Assembly (NCBI GenBank): GCA_944388965.1 | Contig: CALXKL010000004.1 | Coordinates: 1-64,000, forward strand | Length of the DNA: 64,000 nt | Direction: 5' to 3' | Origin: an uncultured Spirochaetales bacterium | GTDB taxonomy: Bacteria > Spirochaetota > Spirochaetia > Sphaerochaetales > Sphaerochaetaceae | Shown here: positions 22,848 to 32,025 of the stretch, piece after piece | Position numbering within the stretch: the first letter of the stretch is position 1 | Layout: each line of letters begins with the position of its first letter | Translations under genes and position numbers: made by a program | The notes under the pieces: generated by a model | What the model was told of the DNA's origin: nothing | The model's database searches: none | Seen by the model: the letters and a program-made list of their open reading frames with translations, nothing else

Positions 22848-23627
22848 ATGATCCGCTACTCGAAGACGAAGGTCGTCATCCTCATCATCGTCGTCCTGGT
22901 CCTCTGGATCGCGGTGCGTTGCGGCATCAGTCTGCCGCTGTCCGCTCGAAGCGGCGCGCATGTCACGATCGATGGTGACGGTCTGACCGTCCATTCGCGC
23001 GGCTGCGACCTCGTCGTGGGACCCTCGAGCGACGATCTGGTCCACGTGGAAGGGGATGGAGAGACCCGGACCATCGCACAGGGAACCGTCAGGACATACA
23101 CGGATGATGTGGTCACCGTCCTGGTGCCTGCATCGGCGACGGGTCTGTTCCTCGATGCGACAGGATCGATCGATGTGGCAGGCATGGATGTCGACTCTCT
23201 GGAGCTGGCAACGGTTGACGGGAAGCTGTCGTTGTCAGGCTGCAGCGCCAGGCAGGCGTCTGTGACCACCATAGACGGAGACGTATGCATCACCGGCTCC
23301 TCCTTCCCCCTCCTGTCCATACATGCAATTGACGGCGACATCGACATTGCACAGTGCGACGTGGATGACATCGACGGCACGACCGTCGACGGCGACATCA
23401 CCATCTCCCTCTCCTCCTTCCAGACGATCTCCGTCTCCACCGTCGATGGAGACATCATCCTGGATGCGGACGGCCTTTCGGAGGCTACGCTCACGCTCGA
23501 CGACTCCTCGGCAAACCGCACGATCCAGGGCCTGTCAGACAAGAGGGTCGAGGCCTCGACAGTCTCCGGTAAAGTGGAGATCCTGCAAGGCGGCATGCCC
23601 TCGGACCTTGACGACACGCCCCGTTAG
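22848..23627 (+). CDS. Membrane-anchored toastrack (DUF4097-like) beta-repeat protein of the psp operon
   Basis: 259 residues: an N-terminal membrane anchor (8-25) and then a repetitive beta-solenoid built from TVDG/IDGD units (LATVDGKLSLSGC, TTIDGDVCITGS, HAIDGDIDIAQC, TTVDGDITISLS, STVDGDIILDAD) at about 20-22 residue spacing. This is the toastrack pattern of DUF4097-type proteins, which recur with PspC and membrane-stress sensors. It is probably exported and displayed on the outer face of the inner membrane. It is the last gene of the pspABC operon; the role is inferred from this context. Confidence 0.8.
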   Translation: MIRYSKTKVVILIIVVLVLWIAVRCGISLPLSARSGAHVTIDGDGLTVHSRGCDLVVGPSSDDLVHVEGDGETRTIAQGTVRTYTDDVVTVLVPASATGLFLDATGSIDVAGMDVDSLELATVDGKLSLSGCSARQASVTTIDGDVCITGSSFPLLSIHAIDGDIDIAQCDVDDIDGTTVDGDITISLSSFQTISVSTVDGDIILDADGLSEATLTLDDSSANRTIQGLSDKRVEASTVSGKVEILQGGMPSDLDDTPR

Positions 23628-23661
23628 TGGTTTCTTGGAAGCCAAGGAGAAAATAGAGAAA

Positions 23662-24813
23662 ATGGCTTACAGATTCAATCTGAACGAGACCAGCTATCAT
23701 GGAAAGGGCGCAATCAAGGAGATCGCCGTCGAGGCCAAGGGAAGGCACTTCAGGAAGGCCTTCGTATGCTCCGACCCGGACCTCATCAGGTTCAACGTCA
23801 CGAAGAAGGTCCTGGACGTACTTGAAGAGGCGGGACTCGACTACGAGGTCTACAGCGACATCAAGGCCAACCCGACCATCGAGAACGTCCAGCACGGAGT
23901 TGCCGCCTTCAAGGCAAGCGGCGCCGACTACATCATCGCCATCGGAGGAGGCTCCTCCATGGACACGGCCAAGGCCATCGGCATCATCATCGCCAACCCT
24001 CAGTTCGAGGACGTCAGGTCCCTCGAGGGCACGGCACCGACACAGAACCCATGCGTGCCCATCATCGCGGTGCCCACGACGGCTGGAACCGCGGCAGAGG
24101 TCACTATCAACTACGTCATCACCGATGTCGAGAGGAAGAGGAAGTTCGTGTGCGTCGACCCGCATGACATGCCCATCGTCGCAGTCGTCGACCCCGACAT
24201 GATGTCCTCGATGCCCAAGGGCCTCACGGCGGCCACCGGAATGGACGCACTGACCCACGCCATCGAAGGCTACACCACGAAGGGTGCCTGGGAGATGAGC
24301 GACATGTTCCACCTCAAGGCAATCGAGCTCATCTCGAAGAACCTCAGGAAGGCCGTCGCCAACGACGCAGAAGGTCGCGAGGGCATGGCTCTTGGCCAGT
24401 ACATCGCGGGAATGGGATTCTCGAATGTCGGCCTGGGAATCGCGCACTCGATGGCACACACGCTCGGTGCGGTCTATGACACCCCGCACGGCGTCGCATG
24501 CGCCATGATGCTGCCACTGGTCATGGAGTTCAACCAGGAGGCGACCGGCGAGAAGTACCGCGAGATCGCCAGGGCCATGGGCGTCAAGGACGTCGACCGG
24601 ATGAGCCAGGACGAGTACAGGAAGGCGGCCATCGAGGCCGTCAGGAAACTCGGCGAGGATGTGGGCATCCCGAAGACCGTCGATGCCCTCAAGGAGGAGG
24701 ACCTCCAGTTCCTCGCCGAGAGCGCAGCCGCCGACGCTTGCGCCCCGGGCAATCCGAAGGACGCCACGATCGACGACTTCAAGGCCCTCTTCAGGAAGGT
24801 CATGAAGAGCTGA
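23662..24813 (+). CDS. fucO: Iron-containing alcohol dehydrogenase, lactaldehyde reductase type
   Basis: A 383-residue group III alcohol dehydrogenase that closely follows FucO, which reduces L-lactaldehyde to 1,2-propanediol with NADH at the end of fucose and rhamnose breakdown. The NAD-binding GGGSSMDTAKAIG (95-107) and AVPTTAGTAAEVT are intact, and the metal ligands read D195, H199, H262 and H276. AGGAG lies 12 bases before the ATG at 23662. It is 34 bases after the psp operon and may be separately expressed. A class II aldolase of the fuculose-phosphate type lies elsewhere in the window (51591), which fits deoxy-sugar use. Confidence 0.88.
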   Translation: MAYRFNLNETSYHGKGAIKEIAVEAKGRHFRKAFVCSDPDLIRFNVTKKVLDVLEEAGLDYEVYSDIKANPTIENVQHGVAAFKASGADYIIAIGGGSSMDTAKAIGIIIANPQFEDVRSLEGTAPTQNPCVPIIAVPTTAGTAAEVTINYVITDVERKRKFVCVDPHDMPIVAVVDPDMMSSMPKGLTAATGMDALTHAIEGYTTKGAWEMSDMFHLKAIELISKNLRKAVANDAEGREGMALGQYIAGMGFSNVGLGIAHSMAHTLGAVYDTPHGVACAMMLPLVMEFNQEATGEKYREIARAMGVKDVDRMSQDEYRKAAIEAVRKLGEDVGIPKTVDALKEEDLQFLAESAAADACAPGNPKDATIDDFKALFRKVMKS

Positions 24814-24834
24814 AGCCAACCAAAAGGCAACAAC

Positions 24835-24864
24835 GGAGACCGTCTTGAATGGCGGTCTTCGTCA
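24835..24864 (+). terminator. Probable terminator after fucO
   Basis: An 8-bp stem with one wobble (24835-24842 with 24853-24860) and a short downstream T stretch (GTCATTTT). Confidence 0.45.
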
Positions 24865-24911
24865 TTTTCGCAACACATCTGTTGCATTATGGTGTAATTT
24901 CATCTTCCAGA

Positions 24912-24941
24912 TTGCACCTTCTGCACCATTTCTGCTACGAT
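24912..24941 (+). promoter_or_regulatory. Sigma-70 promoter of carAB
   Basis: TTGCAC (24912-24917), an 18-base spacer and TACGAT (24936-24941), giving a leader of about 25 bases before carA. No PyrR or arginine-box element was recognised. Confidence 0.55.
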
Positions 24942-24972
24942 TCACCAGATTCGAGAGGGGGCAGGTCTCAAG

Positions 24973-26073
24973 ATGCAACACGGTTACCTGATACTTTCAA
25001 GCGGAGAGGTCCACGAAGGGACGCTCTTCGGTTCCACCGGCACGATCGCCGCCGGGGAGATCGTCTTCAACACCAGCATGGCAGGCTACCCGGAGATTCT
25101 CACCGACCCGTCCTACAACGGACAGATGGTGCTCTTCACCTACCCCCTGGTGGGCAACTACGGCTGGGACGACGCGTGGAGCGAGAGCGACGGCGTGAAG
25201 GTCTCGGCCCTGGTCGTCCGGAGACTTTACGAAGGCCGGGTCCCAGAGGGAAGACGCACCCTTGACGAGGCGATGGCGGCGGCAGGCATCGTCGGCATCC
25301 AGGGCGTGGACACCAGAAGGCTCACCCTCGACATCCGAGCCCACGGCTCGTGCAACGCGGTCATCTGCCCTGAGGACCGCCTGGACGAGGCCAGGAGACT
25401 GCTATCCACCTTCCCTCCCATCACGCAGCGCGACCTCATCGGCGACGTCGCTGTGAAGAAGCCGGTGGAGGACCCCGACCTCAGTGTCGGCTTCGCCAGC
25501 GCCCCCGCCGAGGCTGCCGGACGCATCGCCCTGGTCGACTTCGGCATCAAGCGTTCGATCATCGAGAACTTCTACCGCCTGGGCGTGGCCGTAACGCTCC
25601 TTCCTCCCACATTCAGGGCCGAGGACGTGCTCGACCACGGCTACTCGATGCTCTTCCTGTCCAACGGACCGGGAGATCCCGCCCTGCTTCAGGAACAGGT
25701 GGCACAGGTCAGACGCTGTCTTGGAAGAATCCCGGTATGCGGGATATGTCTGGGTCATCAGATCATCACCTGGGCGTTGGGAGGACGGACGGTCAAGATG
25801 GCCTACGGGCACCATGGAGGCAACCAGCCTGTGAAGGACCTGGACAGAGGGGTCAGCTTCGTCACGGCGCAGAACCACAACTACATGAGCGACATGGCAA
25901 GCCTGCCCGAGAGCGTGCACCTGTGGTTCGTCAACGCGAACGACGGTACTGTGGAGGGGCTGTACGACGAGTCGCTGAAGGTGCGCAGCGTCCAGTTCCA
26001 TCCTGAGGCCTGCCCCGGCCCGCATGATGCCCGACACATATTCGAAGCCTTCGTCAAGGAGATGGACAGATGA
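24973..26073 (+). CDS. carA: Carbamoyl-phosphate synthase small (glutaminase) subunit
   Basis: A 366-residue subunit that hydrolyses glutamine and channels ammonia to CarB for arginine and pyrimidine synthesis. The N-terminal CPSase_sm_chain domain (GEIVFNTSMAGYPEILTDPSY broken as VFNTSMAGYPEIL) is followed by a class I amidotransferase with the nucleophile Cys259 in VCGICLGHQI and the C-terminal His-Glu in VQFHPEACPGP. Length is typical. Its stop overlaps the carB start (ATGA), so the subunits are translationally coupled. Confidence 0.96.
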   Translation: MQHGYLILSSGEVHEGTLFGSTGTIAAGEIVFNTSMAGYPEILTDPSYNGQMVLFTYPLVGNYGWDDAWSESDGVKVSALVVRRLYEGRVPEGRRTLDEAMAAAGIVGIQGVDTRRLTLDIRAHGSCNAVICPEDRLDEARRLLSTFPPITQRDLIGDVAVKKPVEDPDLSVGFASAPAEAAGRIALVDFGIKRSIIENFYRLGVAVTLLPPTFRAEDVLDHGYSMLFLSNGPGDPALLQEQVAQVRRCLGRIPVCGICLGHQIITWALGGRTVKMAYGHHGGNQPVKDLDRGVSFVTAQNHNYMSDMASLPESVHLWFVNANDGTVEGLYDESLKVRSVQFHPEACPGPHDARHIFEAFVKEMDR

Positions 26074-29000
26074 GCCGCAGAGAAGACATAAGACACATAC
26101 TCGTCATCGGTTCCGGACCGATCGTCATCGGCCAGGCCTGCGAATTCGACTACTCCGGCAACCAGGCCGTCAGGGCGCTGAAGGAGGAAGGCTACGAGGT
26201 GTCGCTGATCAACCCGAACCCCGCGACGGTCATGACCACGCCCGGCATCGCCGACCACATCTTCCTCGAGCCGCTCAAGAGCGAGTACGTGGAGCGCATC
26301 TTCCAGCAGGTGGGTCCCGACGCCATCCTCTCGACGATGGGAGGCCAGACGGCCCTCAACCTGACCATGGAGCTTGAGAGGTCCGGCATTCTGGCGCGCT
26401 ACGGTGTCAAGGTCATCGGCGCCAGCACCCAGAGCATCGAGAAGGCCGAGGACCGCGGCAGGTTCAAGAAGATCGTCGAGTCGCTCGGTCTGGAATGCGC
26501 GAAGAGCCGCATCGTCCACAGCCTCGAGGAGGCCGAGGATGCGAGGAAGGCCATCAGCCTCCCGATAATAATCCGTCCCTCGTTCACGCTCGGCGGCATG
26601 GGCGGCAGCATCGCCGAGACGGAGCAGGAGTTCCTCCCCCTGGTGGAGAAGGCTCTCGGGATGAGCCCCACGCACGAGGCGCTTCTCGAGGAGTCCCTCA
26701 TAGGCTGGAAGGAGTTCGAGATGGAGGTCATGAGGGACCGCAACGACAACGCGATCGTCGTGTGCTCCATAGAGAACGTCGACCCGATGGGCGTGCATAC
26801 CGGAGACAGCATCACGGTGGCGCCGATCCAGACGCTCTCCGACAGGCAGTACCAGAGGATGAGGGACGCCTCGATAGACATCCTCAGGGCGGTCGGGGTC
26901 GACTGCGGAGGATCGAACGTGCAGTTCGCCATGAAGCCGGACAGCGACAGGATGGTCGTCATCGAGATGAACCCACGCGTGTCGCGCTCATCCGCACTCG
27001 CTTCCAAGGCCACAGGCTTCCCCATAGCCCGCATCAGCGCCAAGCTGGCCGTCGGCTACACTCTGGACGAGGTGCGCAACGAGATCACGGGCCAGAGCGC
27101 ATCCTGCTTCGAGCCGGCTCTGGACTACGTCGCGGTGAAGGTGCCCCGCTTCGAGCTCGAGAAGTTCCCCCTGCCCTCCAGCGCGCTGGGCACCCAGATG
27201 AGAAGCGTCGGAGAGGCCCTGGCCATCGGACGCACCATGGAGGAGGGGCTCAACAAAGCCATACGCGCAAGCGAGAGGAAGATCGAGGGACTCGTGGAGC
27301 TCGACAGGAGGAGCAACGACGTCGAGACGCTGCTCAGGAGCGCGCATCCGCTGCGCCTGCTGGCCGCCTACACCGTCATCTGCGAAAAGGGTCCGTCCTG
27401 TCTTGAGGAGATATCATCAATCACGGGCTTCGACCGCTTCTTCCTGGATGCCCTGTACAGGCAGAGCCTGATGGACGGGCGACTGAGGAAGGGACCCGTG
27501 GACGCATCGCTGCTTGCCGAGGCCAAGGAATACGGGATGAGCGACAGGCGGATCGCACAGCTTGCAGGATGCAGCGAAGAGGATGTCCTGGCGATTCGTC
27601 AGGAGAACGGCATACATGCCGTGGCCCACTTCGTCGACACCTGTGCAGGGGAGTTCGACGCCCTCACCCCTTACTGCTACACCACATACGGCGAAGCGGA
27701 CGAAGGCGCAGGCCTTGGCGAAGACGCCGTCATCATCGTCGCCTCGGGACCCAACCGAATCGGACAGGGGCTTGAGTTCGACACCTGCTGCACCCTCGCC
27801 TCAATGGCATTCAGGAAGCACGGAAGGAAGACCATAATGGTCAACTCCAACCCGGAGACGGTCTCGACGGACTTCAACACATCCGACCGCCTGTACATCT
27901 CTCCGCTGTCCGCAGAGGAGGTGCTGGAGATCATGCGCCGCGAGAAGTGCCGCGACGTCGTGCTGCAACTCGGCGGACAGACGCCGCTGAACATGGCCAG
28001 GACACTCCAGGAACATGGAGCCAGGATCATCGGCACGAGCCTTGACGGCATAGACGAGACCGAGGACAGGGGACTGTTCTCGGACCTGGTGAGGAGACTC
28101 GGCCTGAGACAGCCTGCCGGACGCATGGCGCACAGCGAGGAGGAGGTCTATGCAAAGGCCGCCGAGATCGGCTTCCCGGTCCTGATGCGTCCCTCCTTCG
28201 TCCTGGGTGGAAGAAGCATGTTCATCGCATACGACAAGGACGGTCTGAGGGAGTTCATCGAACGTGGCGGCGTCACGATCTCGCCCGACTCGCCGGTGCT
28301 CGTGGACCAGTTCCTCGAGGACGCGTTCGAATACGATCTGGATGCGGTGTGCGACGGAGAAAGCGTCTACATCGGCGGGATCCTGCAGCACATCGAGGCG
28401 GCGGGCATCCACTCGGGCGACAGCGCGGCGGTCTTCCCGCCCTACAAGAGCAAGCCCGAGATACTTGAGCAGATGCGCTGCTGGACGCTGAAGATCGCCC
28501 GCGAGCTCGACGTCAGAGGCATGATGAACATCCAGTTCGCCGAGAAGGACGGCCTGCTGTACATCATCGAGGTCAACCCCAGGGCCTCCCGTACCGTCCC
28601 CTTCATAAGCAAGGCAAGCGGCGTGGACCTGATCGAGAAGGCCGTCAGGGTATGGCTTGGAGAAAGCCTCGTCCAGCAGGGTCTGGTCGATCCAGTCACC
28701 CACATAGGCCAGGGCCGCTGCCACACGGGCTGGGCCATCAAGGAGGCGGTGTTCTCATTCGACAGGTTCGTCGACGTCGACCCGCAGCTGGGCCCGGAGA
28801 TGAGGAGCACAGGAGAGGCGGTGGGGCTGGGCCGCACGTTCGGCGAGGCCTATGCCAAGAGCCAGGCCGGAGCCGGCAACATCCTCCCCACAAGCGGAAG
28901 GGTCATCATAAGCGTGAACAGGAAGGACAGACAGACCATCATCCCCATAGCCCGCGCCCTGCAGGATCTGGGTTTCAGCATCCTGGCCACCAGGGGAACC

Positions 29001-29273
29001 GCAAGGGACCTCTTCGACGCCGGGATCATGAGCGACGTGGTGCTCAAGGTGCATGACGGGCGGCCCAACATCGTCGACTTGATCCGCGGTCACCGGGTCG
29101 ATCTGATCATAAACACGCCCATGGGCTTCCATGCCACAAGGAGCGACGACGACATCAGGACCGAGGCCGTACGCGCCAGAATACCCTACACCACCACGAC
29201 CAGCGCCGCGGCCGCAGCCGTCGACGCCATCCGCTATCTGCAGCAGAAGGAGTACGTGGTCAGGGAAATCTGA
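26070..29273 (+). CDS. carB: Carbamoyl-phosphate synthase large subunit
   Basis: 1067 residues, full length. Two homologous ATP-grasp halves each phosphorylate an intermediate (bicarbonate, then carbamate). The first half opens with HILVIGSGPIVIGQACEFDY and the second with VIIVASGPNRIGQGLEFD. EMNPRVSRSSALASKATG and EVNPRASRTVPFISKASG are the paired catalytic loops. The C-terminal MGS-like allosteric domain (from about 930) carries ATRGTARDLFDAGI. It overlaps carA and is followed by a hairpin at 29298. Confidence 0.97.
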   Translation: MSRREDIRHILVIGSGPIVIGQACEFDYSGNQAVRALKEEGYEVSLINPNPATVMTTPGIADHIFLEPLKSEYVERIFQQVGPDAILSTMGGQTALNLTMELERSGILARYGVKVIGASTQSIEKAEDRGRFKKIVESLGLECAKSRIVHSLEEAEDARKAISLPIIIRPSFTLGGMGGSIAETEQEFLPLVEKALGMSPTHEALLEESLIGWKEFEMEVMRDRNDNAIVVCSIENVDPMGVHTGDSITVAPIQTLSDRQYQRMRDASIDILRAVGVDCGGSNVQFAMKPDSDRMVVIEMNPRVSRSSALASKATGFPIARISAKLAVGYTLDEVRNEITGQSASCFEPALDYVAVKVPRFELEKFPLPSSALGTQMRSVGEALAIGRTMEEGLNKAIRASERKIEGLVELDRRSNDVETLLRSAHPLRLLAAYTVICEKGPSCLEEISSITGFDRFFLDALYRQSLMDGRLRKGPVDASLLAEAKEYGMSDRRIAQLAGCSEEDVLAIRQENGIHAVAHFVDTCAGEFDALTPYCYTTYGEADEGAGLGEDAVIIVASGPNRIGQGLEFDTCCTLASMAFRKHGRKTIMVNSNPETVSTDFNTSDRLYISPLSAEEVLEIMRREKCRDVVLQLGGQTPLNMARTLQEHGARIIGTSLDGIDETEDRGLFSDLVRRLGLRQPAGRMAHSEEEVYAKAAEIGFPVLMRPSFVLGGRSMFIAYDKDGLREFIERGGVTISPDSPVLVDQFLEDAFEYDLDAVCDGESVYIGGILQHIEAAGIHSGDSAAVFPPYKSKPEILEQMRCWTLKIARELDVRGMMNIQFAEKDGLLYIIEVNPRASRTVPFISKASGVDLIEKAVRVWLGESLVQQGLVDPVTHIGQGRCHTGWAIKEAVFSFDRFVDVDPQLGPEMRSTGEAVGLGRTFGEAYAKSQAGAGNILPTSGRVIISVNRKDRQTIIPIARALQDLGFSILATRGTARDLFDAGIMSDVVLKVHDGRPNIVDLIRGHRVDLIINTPMGFHATRSDDDIRTEAVRARIPYTTTTSAAAAAVDAIRYLQQKEYVVREI

Positions 29274-29297
29274 CGGATCAGGCCCTGAAGACACGAA

Positions 29298-29339
29298 GAT
29301 GCCGCCGGATTCCTCTCTCCCAGGCTCCCCGGCGGCATC
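29298..29339. terminator. Hairpin between convergent carB and hsp20 genes
   Basis: GATGCCGCCGG (29298-29308) pairs perfectly with CCGGCGGCATC (29329-29339) around a 20-base loop. No T tract follows on either strand. Confidence 0.45.
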
Positions 29340-29416
29340 CCGCATCCATCGATCCATCCGGATGGCCGTGTGTGGGCAGCCCCTCCCGGACGGATCTCCT
29401 CATATGCCTTCCTTCA

Positions 29417-29839
29417 TCAGGCCTTTTCGCCTTCGGCAGGAGAGGCGATCTTCACCTCTATCCTGCGCGCCTGCGCCTCGGCCTTCTTGGGAATCGTGAC
29501 GACCAGCATTCCGTTGTCGTACGACGCCTCTATCGCACCCTCGTCGACGTTCTCCGGCAGACTGAAGCTCCTCCTGAACGCCGGCGTGTGGATCTCGTGG
29601 GTCAGATAGCTCCTGTCCTCGGCCTCCTTCACGCCCTCGCTCGAAATCTCAAGGACATGCCTGTCCACATGCAGCCTCACCTCGTCCTCGCCGTATCCGG
29701 CAACCTCCATCTCGATCACGTACGCCTTGTCCGTCTCGTACAGGTCCACAGGAGGAAACCTCCTGCCGCTGTCGCTCCAGCTTCCGAAAAGATCGTCGAA
29801 GAGCCCGTTGAACGGGTCGCTCGTGTAATAGTATCTCAT
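29417..29839 (-). CDS. Small heat-shock protein, Hsp20/alpha-crystallin family
   Basis: A 140-residue holdase with the alpha-crystallin domain at about 28-120 (PPVDLYETDKAYVIEMEVAGY, FRRSFSLPENVDEGAIEASYDNG broken as FSLPENVDEGAI, then GMLVVTIPK). The conserved G-x-L motif appears as GMLVV. A short C-terminal I-x-V (IEVKI) follows. It is the second of two tandem hsp20 genes, 28 bases after the first, and probably shares its upstream promoter. The tandem copies differ enough to form a hetero-oligomer like IbpA/IbpB; that is an inference. Confidence 0.93.
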   Translation of the reverse strand: MRYYYTSDPFNGLFDDLFGSWSDSGRRFPPVDLYETDKAYVIEMEVAGYGEDEVRLHVDRHVLEISSEGVKEAEDRSYLTHEIHTPAFRRSFSLPENVDEGAIEASYDNGMLVVTIPKKAEAQARRIEVKIASPAEGEKA

Positions 29840-29867
29840 CTTGCCTATCCTCCTATCATCACAGGTC

Positions 29868-30278
29868 TCAGTTGACCTTCACCTCTATCCTTCTGGGCTC
29901 GGCCTTCGCCTTCTTCGGGACCACCAGCTCCAGCACACCCTTCCTGCAGCTCGCCTCCAGCCTCTGCTCGTCGGCGTCCTCGGGCAGCGTGAAGCTCCTC
30001 TCGAAGCTCTCGCATCTGCGTTCGCGGGTGATGTACTTCCTGTTTCCCTTCTCCTCATCGGCCCTGCGTCCCACGATGTGCAGCACGTGGTCCTCGACGT
30101 ACGCATTGAGCTCGTCCGGCCTGTACCCCGCCACCCGGGCCCTCACCACGTAGGAATCCCTGTCCTGCCTGATGTCCACGCTGGGCATCCTGTCCGCATG
30201 TCCGAAGAAGGAGTCGAGCATCCTGTCGAAGTCCTTCATCATCTGTCTATCGGTGTATCGTGCAATATCCTTTGCCAT
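29868..30278 (-). CDS. Small heat-shock protein, Hsp20/alpha-crystallin family (first of pair)
   Basis: A 136-residue holdase: N-terminal arm MAKDIARYTDRQMMKDFDRM, alpha-crystallin domain about 35-120 (PSVDIRQDRDSYVVRARVAGY, SFTLPEDADEQRLEA, GVLELVVPK) and C-terminal IEVKV. The start at 30278 is chosen because AGGAGG lies 7 bases upstream; the frame extends to 30302 without a ribosome site. A sigma-54-like promoter lies 44-59 bases upstream of the start. Binding to unfolding proteins under stress is the known family role. Confidence 0.93.
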   Translation of the reverse strand: MAKDIARYTDRQMMKDFDRMLDSFFGHADRMPSVDIRQDRDSYVVRARVAGYRPDELNAYVEDHVLHIVGRRADEEKGNRKYITRERRCESFERSFTLPEDADEQRLEASCRKGVLELVVPKKAKAEPRRIEVKVN

Positions 30279-30321
30279 ATCCGGCCTCCTGATTGTTCTC
30301 AAGTATCTGTGCCATCATGTC

Positions 30322-30337
30322 TGCATTGAGCGTGCCA
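30322..30337 (-). promoter_or_regulatory. Sigma-54-like (-24/-12) promoter of the hsp20 pair
   Basis: Minus strand TGGCACGCTCAATGCA (30337-30322) has GG and GC exactly ten bases apart and the full TGGCACG element, the same form as the pspA promoter. Transcription would begin near 30311. The remaining 30338-30735 stretch is non-coding; it contains ATTCCGAC on the minus strand at 30451-30444, also present upstream of the psp promoter at 21348. Confidence 0.6.
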
Positions 30338-30735
30338 GACGGGACAAGTCGTTGCAGGACAAGGACTTGCATCCGAACACCAGTGATCCGGCATACCTGC
30401 ATGGACTCCAATCGGGTCATTGTGACACACCACTGCCCGATACGTCGGAATTAAGGGTCGCTTTGATACGACAGTGGGAGGACATGCGTGGAAAAACAGT
30501 GCAGTTCCACCCACCAGGACGCGTTTTTTCCAATTTGTCGCACAATTGCATCTTTTCAACCGGGGACAATGTATTTATCATACAAGACGAACACTGGCAT
30601 TTGGTTTCTGGTTTCATAACAATTTCCCTCAAAAACACACCTTTACCATTATCAGAAACCGATGCCTTTTTTTACCCGGATTCCAATTGGATATTTCAAA
30701 TTCCACTTTCTTAGCTCCAGTATTTACGAAAAATT

Positions 30736-30764
30736 TGCAAATTCCACCATTTAGGAGTAGACTT
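30736..30764 (+). promoter_or_regulatory. Promoter of the AAA ATPase gene
   Basis: TTGCAA (30736-30741), a 17-base spacer and TAGACT (30759-30764). A near-copy of the CAAATTCCAC block in the spacer occurs about 40 bases upstream at 30698. Confidence 0.5.
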
Positions 30765-30783
30765 TGACTGGAGGTGGACGAAA

Positions 30784-31962
30784 ATGCTTGTCAGATTCAC
30801 ATTCAAGAACCACAAGTCGTTCCTGGGCGAGCAGACGCTCAGTCTGGAGGCTTCCAACGACGAGATGATGCAGCACAGCATCGAAAAGGTCAGCACCGCC
30901 CTGCTGCCGCAGAGTGCAGGCATACTGCGGAGTGCGGCGATATTCGGAACCACGGCCAGCGGCAAGACGAACGTGCTCAGGGCGCTGGACTTCATGAAGC
31001 GCGTGGTGCTGATGAGCGCGACGAAGGTCCTCATCGTGCGTCAGGTGGAGCCATTCGCCTTCCTGGAAGGCAGCATCGACATGGACAGCCACTACGAGGT
31101 CGAGTTCATAGAGAACGGAATCTACTACCGCTACGGCTTCGTCATCCGCAGCAGAAGGATCGTCAGGGAGTGGCTCTTCAGACGGACCGAGCGCCTCACC
31201 CCGCTCTTCAGAAGGGATGAATACGGGCTCAAGGTCATGGGACTGTCGAAGAACGGCGCAGGGATGATCGCACCCTCGGACTCGACTCTCTTCCTTACCG
31301 TCGCAGGATCCCTGAACCTCGAGATCAACACGGCCGTCCAGGACGTAGTGTCCTGGTTCTCGAAGCTGACCATAAGCCTGGCCCCGAAGAGGGATGACCT
31401 GTTCGTGTTCACACAATGCGGGGAATACCTGCCGCGTGCTCTGGACATCCTCAGGAAGGCGGAGTGCGGGATAGAGCACGCCCGGCTCATACACGACGGC
31501 GGCTACATCGACATCGAGACCACGCACCGGGTATACGGCAGCGGCGGCGATGTGACGGGGGCGGCGACATCGCGCATGTTCCAGGACGACGGGATGTACT
31601 CGGACGGGACGCGCACCCTGACCTGCGCCGTGGCCCAGGTGGTCAGGGCCCTCGACGAAGGTGGCACGCTGTTCATCAACGACTTCGCCAACACGCTCAA
31701 CGTCTTCCTCGCCAGCTACATCCTCTCCCTTTTCAACAGCGACGCCGGCAACCCGAACGGAGCCCAGCTCGTGATCACGGGCAACATATCCGCCCTGATA
31801 GACAAGGCCTTCAGACGTGACCAGATCCATTTCGTCACCCGTGACGAGGACGGACAGAGCCATCTGGTGAGGCTGTCGTCCATCCCCGGCGTACGCAAGA
31901 GCGACAGCTATGAGAAGAAGCTGATCGAGAACGCCCACGTGAACCAGTACAAGCTGACGTGA
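30784..31962 (+). CDS. AAA/ABC-type ATP-binding protein with degenerate Walker B
   Basis: A 392-residue protein of the AAA_15/AAA_21 group (SMC/RecF-like ATPases common in anti-phage systems). The N-terminal MLVRFTFKNHKSFLGEQTLSL and Walker A FGTTASGKTNVLRAL (about 54-68) are typical, and the signature SDGTRTLTCAV is present. The Walker B region reads TLFINDFANTLNVFLASYI, where relatives have a D-E pair followed by SLHP, so the catalytic glutamate and the H are missing. GGAGGTGG precedes the ATG. No partner effector gene is adjacent; aspS follows with its own promoter. A binding rather than hydrolysing role is possible. Confidence 0.8.
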   Translation: MLVRFTFKNHKSFLGEQTLSLEASNDEMMQHSIEKVSTALLPQSAGILRSAAIFGTTASGKTNVLRALDFMKRVVLMSATKVLIVRQVEPFAFLEGSIDMDSHYEVEFIENGIYYRYGFVIRSRRIVREWLFRRTERLTPLFRRDEYGLKVMGLSKNGAGMIAPSDSTLFLTVAGSLNLEINTAVQDVVSWFSKLTISLAPKRDDLFVFTQCGEYLPRALDILRKAECGIEHARLIHDGGYIDIETTHRVYGSGGDVTGAATSRMFQDDGMYSDGTRTLTCAVAQVVRALDEGGTLFINDFANTLNVFLASYILSLFNSDAGNPNGAQLVITGNISALIDKAFRRDQIHFVTRDEDGQSHLVRLSSIPGVRKSDSYEKKLIENAHVNQYKLT

Positions 31963-31965
31963 GAA

Positions 31966-31994
31966 TTGCAAGAAAAGGGTCATGATGGTACTAT
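31966..31994 (+). promoter_or_regulatory. Sigma-70 promoter of aspS
   Basis: TTGCAA (31966-31971), a 17-base spacer and TACTAT (31989-31994), 31 bases before the aspS ATG. No T-box leader is present. Confidence 0.65.
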
Positions 31995-32025
31995 TCGCTC
32001 ACATCAAGAAACCAGGAGAGAGAAG

